Positions 58,113 to 64,000 of a DNA stretch of 64,000 bases are shown here, one piece after another (the stretch's first letter is position 1; every line of letters starts with the position of its first letter). The position numbers and the translations under genes are program-made. The notes below the pieces were generated by a model. The model saw nothing but the letters and a program-made list of their open reading frames with translations, was not told where the DNA came from and ran no database searches. The stretch covers positions 1 to 64,000 of the forward strand of contig SJRY01000327.1 in the NCBI GenBank assembly GCA_011319805.1, read 5' to 3'. Source of the DNA: Macrocybe gigantea (taxonomy: Eukaryota > Basidiomycota > Agaricomycetes > Agaricales > Callistosporiaceae).

Positions 58113-58183
58113 AGCAGCATGGCGCAGTGGAAGCGCGCGGGGCCCATAACCCCGAGGTCACTTGATCGAAACAAGTTGCTGCT
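58113..58183 (+). tRNA. initiator tRNA-Met (CAT)
   Basis: A 71-base cloverleaf: acceptor AGCAGCA/TGCTGCT, D-stem GCGC/GCGC, anticodon stem CGGGG/CCCCG with loop CCCATAA, T-arm ACTTG-ATCGAAA-CAAGT. Initiator hallmarks are the A1:T72 pair, three G:C pairs below the anticodon loop, and A54 and A60 in the T-loop. Position 33 is C rather than T. No intron. Confidence 0.95.
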
Positions 58184-58195
58184 AAGAACTCTCTG

Positions 58196-58207
58196 TTTTT
58201 TTTTTTT
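58196..58207 (+). terminator. RNA polymerase III terminator of initiator tRNA
   Basis: A run of twelve T begins 12 bases past the mature 3' end. Confidence 0.8.
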
Positions 58208-58319
58208 AACTTAAACCTACTACTCTTTCTAACAAAATCAAAATCATTCCTCCGCATTAAACTCTGCTCGTGCCTGTACAAAAGTTCAACAAGGCGACAA
58301 ACCAGCAAAAAACCCGATT

Positions 58320-58814
58320 TCAACGGACCTTGTTTGCATCCAACCCGCCCAATTCAGTCACAAGCCCTGAAAACGGATACTCGCGGCGTACGGCAGGTGG
58401 ATCGGGCACCAGCTCCTTTTTGATAAACCAGCCAACCGTAGCAAAACCAGCAAACGCCAACATGAAACGCCGCAACGCGACTTGTGGCTCGATGGGCGGA
58501 ATGTCCGGCCCCCACATCGACAACACCTCGTCTTCCTCGTGGATCTAAACGACCATCGGTTCAACAAACTGCAACTGAGTGGACTCGGAACGCACCGTAT
58601 CGCCAAAATTCCGCCTCATTTGCTGGTCCTGCCAACCGTAGGGAGGGAGATGTTGTCTGGACACAAACGGCAGCTGTGGGTAGCCATTGAGCTGTGGATC
58701 GGGCTCCTGCTCGGAGGGGGTTGCGTAGTATCGTTTATGTGCTACAGTGCTTCGCGCGGCGATAACGACCTTGAGGACGGCAGGAGACGCGCCCGCAACG
58801 CGCTGAAGGGCCAT
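58320..58814 (-). CDS. NDUFB8: NADH:ubiquinone oxidoreductase accessory subunit NDUFB8 (ASHI type)
   Basis: Accessory subunit of the membrane arm of mitochondrial complex I. The start at 58814 (MALQRVAGASPAVLKVV) gives a presequence with RSTVAHKRYYATP. The mature part reads EPDPQLNGYPQLPFVSRQHL, QQMRRNFGDT, then after a 53-base intron IHEEDEVLSMWGPDIPPIEP. A single membrane helix follows (FMLAFAGFATVGWFIKKEL), then REYPFSGLVTELGGLDANKV, stop at 58320. The blocks PPYGWQDQQMRRNFGD and SMWGPDIPP identify the subunit. An upstream in-frame ATG at 58979 was not chosen because the shorter start exposes the targeting sequence. Confidence 0.92.
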
Positions 58815-59076
58815 AGTGTAGTACAAAGTAGTGATGCTAGTCGGACGACGACGGACAGTGACTGCACCGGCACGTGGGACGTGGATTTCACACGGCCCTG
58901 TCTCCCGCTTGCCCTCTTCCAGAACCTCTCGGCCATCATGACTTCGCCTGGATAATAATAATAATAAAAAAGATCTCAAGATTCGCTCTAAACTTATATA
59001 TCACACTCCCTGGCGACCTCCCTTCTTCCCGCTTTCTTTCTGCTTTCTTTCATCGCGTACCGCACCTCACGAAACA

Positions 59077-61012
59077 ATGACAGGCGTTTCCATCGAGAAA
59101 AATGTAGAGGAACAGCTCATGAAAACAAAATCCGTCAGAAGAAAGTCGGGCGACGTGCCTTATCCAGTCAAATACTCAAAGTCCTTATCAGACTTGTGCG
59201 TTCTTTTTTTTTTCCCCTCAATTTTCCGTGCCACTGGACCACGTTCAATATCATCCATCATACAGTGACATTTGGGATGACATGTTTCTTATGATGTGTT
59301 GCGGCAGCTTGTCCATGCATCAGTTCGAGGAACCCCCGGCAGTCGTTCTCGAGCTCGGTTGTGGCAGCGGCTTTTGGGCAGTCGAGGCCGCGAAACAGTG
59401 GACCGTACGTCACGCGTCGACATCCTACGTTTCTCGTTCTTGATCGTCTCACAGACCAGCACCATCATTGGCTACGACCTGAACAAGCTCCAACCAGACC
59501 TCGCCATCTTGCAGCAACACGGCGACATTGCCCGCCGCATCAAGTGGGTCCACGGCAATTTGTGAGTCATCTCTGACCATTCAACCGTGTCTTCGTTCAA
59601 AAAAGCTCCCTGGCCAAGACTGGATGGCCTTCCATTTCCTTCAGCCTATTTCGATTTTGTTCGAATCGTCGGCGTTGGCTTGGGAGTCCCAGAAGACGAA
59701 GTACGTTTCCAATCTCTTCCTTCCTTTTTCCATCCTCTCCCTCACTGATTCCAAATCCAGTGGCAATTCGTCCTAGAGGTGATCAACATTTTCTCCGCTG
59801 AACGTCAAAGTCTTTGTTTTTGATCGACGGTGGTGCTAGGAAGTTTCCAGATTAATGAAGCCCGGTGCCGTCTTGGAGGTAGGGCACTCTTCACCGAACA
59901 CGCCATGCCAGCTGTCTTTTCGTCTCCACAGATCGTCGAAGAAGATCCCATCTTCCCTTGCGCGAAGCCGCCACGGCCACGTCCGTTGCCCATCACCGTC
60001 GACCTGCCAATGTCGGAATCTATGCCTTCTAGTGCGTATTCGACCAGTAGCTCGGCTACCCTTCTCTCAGAGCCGTGGAACCTGTCGGACGATCTGGACC
60101 CTCTCAAAACCAAAGCTACTCTCAGTCCGACAACCTCTCATGCCAATTTCTCGCCGTCCATTCTGACCCTCGTCGCCCCTCCAACCCTGATGTCCGAATC
60201 AGAGCAGCCTGAATCCGACCACATGTCCGAGCCAGATCCCCGAGATCACTCCAAATTGAAGGCGGCCTGGGAAGCTATGCTCTCGCGAAGATTCCTTGCG
60301 ACAAACTTGCTTTCTGTCCTTCCATTTTACCTGTCGTCCTGTTTCGTAGACCTACAGAGCAAGCCGCCTCTCAAAATACCACTCCCTCCAAACTCCGGCT
60401 ATGAACAACACGGACCGCGGTGTTCTCGCGAACCATCATTCCAGGAGGACCCAGAAACGTTGCTCGATTTCAAGGTCATGGCTCTGGATACCGAGTTCGT
60501 CCAGCGATACGAGGCAATGGCATCAACTTGGGCACCGATGCACCTCGGCAAAGTCGTCAGAACGGTATCTGGGTGCAAAGAGGCGATATGGCAAGAGTAC
60601 CAATCAATGTTTGCCCCTCATTTCCCTCCCGTGGTACGCATGGCGAAAGGAGAGCCGATCGCGCACTCGAACCAGCGATCTTCTCGCGAGTCCTTTGAAG
60701 CGGAATGGGCAGCCTGGCAAAAGTATGTCTCGTCCTGCATCTCAGACACTTCTGTCCCTGCTCACTATTCTTTTGCTTGCGCACCGCAGTGACATGAACG
60801 ACCGAATCGGCATGCGAGGTCCCATTGCCTCGCAGTTTGCGTGGAGCGAGCCACCGGGCGACCGGCCTGATTGGAAGGTCTGGCGTGCCACCGTGGACAA
60901 GGTCAAGTCGTCTGCCGAAAGCTTCTACTCCAGCCGTTCGTCGTCATCGGGACACAGCCAGTCACCAGACATTTGCAGGTCGATTCGGGGATTCGTGTGC
61001 TGGAAACCATGA
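59077..61012 (+). CDS. class I SAM-dependent methyltransferase, fungal
   Basis: Methyltransferase of unknown substrate. The start at 59077 gives MTGVSIEKNVEEQLMKTKSV. The SAM-binding loop is VVLELGCGSGFWAVEAAKQW, joined to TSTIIGYDLNKLQPDLAIL (acidic motif II), KWVHGNL, LDGLPFPSAYFDFVRIVG, VPEDEWQFVLEEVSRLMKPG (motif IV region) and AVLEIVEEDPIFP. A long Ser/Pro-rich insertion follows (about 59980-60250). The C-terminal helical part reads LDTEFVQRYEAMASTWAPMH and is rich in Trp. The stop is at 61012. The acceptor before LDGLP is GGCCAAG, which keeps frame. Insertion-bearing enzymes of this type are common in basidiomycetes; I cannot name the target. Confidence 0.82.
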
Positions 61013-61224
61013 GCCCCGCACGTCCGTCTATAATGTTGCATAGATACATATCCAGTGTTAGTTGTACAGCTCTGTTCGCATGCTTTCTGTCGCTTTTTCA
61101 AAAAAAAAAAACAACCGTTGGATGATGATCAAGATCAGATTAGACCTGCCAGATAAGGAATTTATCTCGGACACGGCTTTCATCAACGCTCTGTCCAGAT
61201 CGTCCTGACCGCTTGTGAAAAGAC

Positions 61225-62828
61225 ATGGCCGACGTCGACAAGTCTACACCGAAACAGACAGACGAAAAGAAATCTCCCTCGACGCTCGAGGCGGATCTTA
61301 CAAAATACAAAGTAAGGAGTACATTCCGTCTCGATCGACAAAACGAACCGTAGAGGGTGGAAAATTATAAAAAAAAAAACTCATCATCGCCTTTCTCCAC
61401 TATCAGGTGGCGGCGGACATTGTCCACCAGGTTATCCAAAAGCTGATCGAGCTATGCGTTGAAGGCACAAAAGTTATCGATCTCTGCATCGAAGGAGACA
61501 AGCTCATCGAACAAGGCGTCACGGCCGTCTACAACAAGCCCGTCAAGGGCATCAAAGTCAATAAAGGTTCCGCTCTCGCCTCTTTCCCTTTATGCCGGCC
61601 GTTTACTCCCATGGCACAGGTCTCGCGTTCCCGACGTGCATTTCCGTCAACAACGCCGTAGCGCACTTTTCACCACTCGCGTGAGTGACTTCCCCCCTTT
61701 TTTCTTATACTATAATCGCAACAAAGAACGAATCTGATCTTTTCCCCCCTCTTTCAAGTTCTGATCCGCAATCTTCCCAAGTTCTCGCAAAGGACGATGT
61801 CGTGAAAATTCAGTTGGGCGCTCACATCGACGGCTTTGCCTCCATAAGCGCAGAGACGATCATCGTCGGAGCGTCGATGGAAAACCCTGCCACAGGTCGC
61901 AGGGCCGACGTCATCAAAGCAGCATGGCATGCCGCCGAGCTGGCTATGAGGACCATCAAGGTCGGAAACAAAAATTGGGCTGTCACGGAGATCGTCAACC
62001 GCGCCGCATCGGCCTGGGACTGTAAACCCGTAGAAGGTTCCTGGTTCTTGGCTTTGTTACTGATACACATTCCTAACCCCCCCCGCGTCAGGCATGCTCT
62101 CTTGCCAACAGACCCAGAACGTCATGGATGGAAAGAAGCGTATCATCCTCAACCCGAGCGAAGCCCAGAAACGCGATTTTGAAACCGTCACGTTCGCCGA
62201 AAACGAAGTGTACGGGATGGACATCCTCATATCGTCTGGAGAAGACGGCAAGGTAAGAAAAAGACTTGATCGCTTTGCGCGCCATCTTGCATGGCCTGAT
62301 CGTCAATAAACTGTAGGCACGCCTAGAAGAATCGCGGACCACCATTTATCAGCGAGATCCCAATGTTACCTATCAACTCAAAATGAAGAACTCCCGCGCT
62401 GTGTTTTCTGAAGTGCAGAAAAAAGCCGGCGCATTCCCCTTCAACATCCGCGCGCTAGAGGACGAGAAGCGATCGCGGATGGGTCTTCAAGAAGCTGTGC
62501 AACATAGCTTGGTGAAACCATACGAAGTGATGTGAGCTCGACGATCGGTTGAGCTTGATCCGCGTTTTGACGACTGATCAGATACACTCCGTCCAACACA
62601 TTTGTCGCCGGGTTCCACTTCACACTTGCTCTCCTGCCCGGAGGTCCTTCACTGATTACCCATCCTCCTATTTGGTACAAGCCGGAAATCATCCGCACTG
62701 AAAAAGAGCTGGAAGATGAGGAACTCAAGACGCTGCTGAATCGGAATCTGCGAGAGAGCAAAAAGAAGAAGAAGAAGACCAGGACAGAGGGCGGGGCAGA
62801 GGCAGAAGGCGAAGACGACAAAGAGTGA
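61225..62828 (+). CDS. PA2G4: proliferation-associated protein 2G4/EBP1 homologue (M24 pita-bread fold)
   Basis: Ribosome-associated, non-peptidase relative of methionine aminopeptidase 2. The start at 61225 gives MADVDKSTPKQTDEKKSPST, LEADLTKYK, spliced to VAADIVHQVIQKLIELCVEG. The pita-bread core reads AFPTCISVNNAVAHFSPL, VVKIQLGAHIDGFASISAET, ADVIKAAWHAAELAMRTIKV, AVTEIVNRAASAWDCKPVEG and SEAQKRDFETVTFAENEVYG, then FPFNIRALEDEKRSRMGLQE. The C-terminus is strongly basic (ESKKKKKKTRT), stop at 62828. NNAVAHFSP and FAENEVYGMD are PA2G4 hallmarks. The metal-ligand set of true aminopeptidases is not complete in what I can read, as in other EBP1 proteins. Six small introns. Converges with PCC1, 90 bases away. 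Confidence 0.94.
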
Positions 62829-62918
62829 ATAGGGATTAAGGCATAGCTAAGGACAGAATTGTAAACCGCGCATCGCAATTTCTTTTTTGTATTCGTCACG
62901 CTTCCTGCGATCCGAGCC

Positions 62919-63305
62919 TTATGTTGGGCGCGTTGCGGCTTCTTCTCCGAAAGCTTGCAGTGTGCGGGTCACTAAATCAACGTTCTCGAGGAAAGCGTTC
63001 ACAGTAAGCCTAGCGAGGCGAACAGTCAGAGTATCGAAAGTTCTGCATCATCAACCGTTTTAAAGAAAACCACAGGAAAAATCGATAAAGAAAGGCATAC
63101 GCGATCAAGAGATTATCCTTCACATCGAGCGCTCTCTCCACCACATTTGGCTGCAACTCTACATCTACTTCGATGGAGCGTTTTGCTATGAGGGCATGTT
63201 CGTGTGAGACAAACGGAATCTCCAAAATGCTTTGTTAAGCCCCAGGTCAGCGTGGGGCAAATGACTGCTGGTAGGGAAGGCATACACTTTGTGCCAGTCC
63301 GACAT
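62919..63305 (-). CDS. PCC1: KEOPS/EKC complex subunit Pcc1
   Basis: Small dimerising subunit of the KEOPS complex that makes the t6A modification on ANN-decoding tRNAs. Three exons join to MSDWHKVILEIPFVSHEHAL, IAKRSIEVDVELQPNVVERA, LDVKDNLLIATFDTLTVRLA and RLTVNAFLENVDLVTRTLQA, ending AATRPT at 62919. The order IPF-x4-HALIAKR, ELQP and VRLARLTVNAFLENVDLV is that of Pcc1/LAGE3. The length, under 100 residues, is typical. Introns have GTATGC donors and are easy to miss, so automated models may lack this gene. No targeting signal is present. Confidence 0.93.
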
Positions 63306-63685
63306 GAAAGATAGAGTGCTTCCTCTTGAGATTTCACGTACAGATTTGTTTCAGTGTTTTTTTATATAAAGACGTAAATGGGTATACATGGATGAAAGTA
63401 ATAATGATACGCGGAGTCGATCCAAGAACTGTACAGAATACAATTTTCGGAGATTGCTGTTCATTCAACCAGCTCGACTTCTTCTGACTTTTTGCATCCA
63501 AAAATCGAGAAAACATCAACCAGCAGCCCAACATCCGGTAGTAAGGCATGGATGTTCTACAGCCATCCACTATCCTCAAGAATTGTGAAAGAATATTAGC
63601 ATCGACGACAACGGACGCCGATGACCCATTATGCACAGAGAGACCAGGAAAGGAAGGGAGGAAGGAGGAAAAGGACGGGGTATCG
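63306..63685. other. intergenic, PCC1 promoter and 3' flank of the GPI-protein gene
   Basis: These 380 bases hold the PCC1 upstream region, including the TATA-like element, and the 3' flank of the next minus-strand gene. No other feature was recognised. Confidence 0.5.
63361..63370 (-). promoter_or_regulatory. candidate TATA box of PCC1
   Basis: TTTATATAAA lies about 56 bases upstream of the PCC1 start. The sequence is its own reverse complement, so strand is set only by position. Weak, position-based inference. Confidence 0.3.
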
Positions 63686-64000
63686 TTAAAGCGTGACGAC
63701 CAAGGTAGCAAACAATGCAGCAGCCAAGGCTGGGACGCTCAAGAGACGTCCTGTCAGGGCACCGTTGGAGTTGGAGAATGGGTTGGCACCTGCATTGCCT
63801 GCTGCTCCGATGGCGGAGGGGACAACTGAATCAGAAGCTGACGGGAAAGCGATCGTAGTGGTCGGCGTAACAACAAGGCTAGGTTATAGAGGATTAGAAA
63901 GTTTCGTTGTTGACGGGAAGAATAAAACATGGCTCACGTAGTGGGAGCGTGGGAATCGCTCGAGCTAGCGCTATGGTTGGTGTCATTGTTGTTGTCGTTG
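63686..64000 (-). CDS. Ser/Thr-rich GPI-anchored surface protein, 3' end only
   Basis: C-terminal part of a secreted protein, cut by the right edge. Reading from the edge, Asn/Thr/Ser-rich codons (NDTNHSASSSDSHAPTT) are spliced over an intron (GTGAGC donor) to LVVTPTTTIAFPSASDSVVP, SAIGAAGNAGANPFSNSNGA and LTGRLLSVPALAAALFATLV, with stop at 63686. The small residues NANPFSNSNGAL followed by a terminal hydrophobic stretch form a GPI-attachment signal. The family cannot be told from this fragment; the Ser/Thr region suggests a wall or membrane mannoprotein. Confidence 0.7.

Noticed and set aside
1..64000. CRISPR arrays, operons or transposons
   Set aside because: No regularly spaced repeats, transposase motifs or long terminal repeats were seen, and the gene structure is eukaryotic.

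Overview
The window is nuclear DNA of a filamentous basidiomycete, most likely an Agaricomycete. I infer this from dense genes on both strands, many 50-60 base introns with GTRNGT donors and YAG acceptors, a fungal type I fatty acid synthase beta chain, a VTC polyphosphate polymerase, fungal Zn2Cys6 regulators, GMC oxidoreductases and a GH17 glucanase. No species call is made. About 26 protein genes and 3 tRNA genes can be supported, mostly by reading conserved domains across splice junctions.

Layout, left to right. 1-1881 (-): 5' part of fatty acid synthase beta (FAS1), running off the edge. 2289-7183: a head-to-head pair, the RagC-type GTPase GTR2 (-) and the vacuolar polyphosphate polymerase VTC4 (+). 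7.2-8.9 kb: no recognisable gene. 8883-14546: two tandem paralogous Zn2Cys6 transcription factors (-). 15160-16801: tandem-PH-domain protein (-). 17114-17646: acyl-CoA binding protein (+). 17.6-19.2 kb: no recognisable gene. 19182-22112: kelch-repeat membrane protein (-). 22421-30360: two related GMC oxidoreductases in opposite orientation, flanking a formin-like protein that has only the GBD/FH3 part. 30654-34682 (+): a Sac7-type RhoGAP and a membrane-anchored GH17 glucanase.

34848-35080 carries two tandem tRNA-Gly(CCC) genes. The right half is compact housekeeping sequence: SGD1/NOM1, the eEF1A methyltransferase EFM4, PAM18, an Upf1/SMUBP2-like helicase with a degenerate exonuclease-like N-terminus, carnitine acetyltransferase, RMI1, the spliceosomal J-protein SPF31, COX11, the repair nuclease RAD2/XPG, the PH-domain protein CAF120, initiator tRNA-Met, complex I subunit NDUFB8, a SAM methyltransferase, PA2G4/EBP1, the KEOPS subunit PCC1 and the 3' end of a GPI-anchored protein. 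Many neighbours share very short divergent promoters (70-140 bases) or converge within about 100-190 bases.

Three things stand out. First, at least ten genes have single-base frame breaks that nearly all sit in mononucleotide runs, so the sequence probably carries homopolymer errors and ab initio models will be broken there. Second, the 3' halves of the convergent helicase and carnitine acetyltransferase genes lie in a strikingly AT-rich island (about 41.3-43.0 kb) although both still encode conserved protein. Third, three introns need GC-AG splicing to restore conserved protein.
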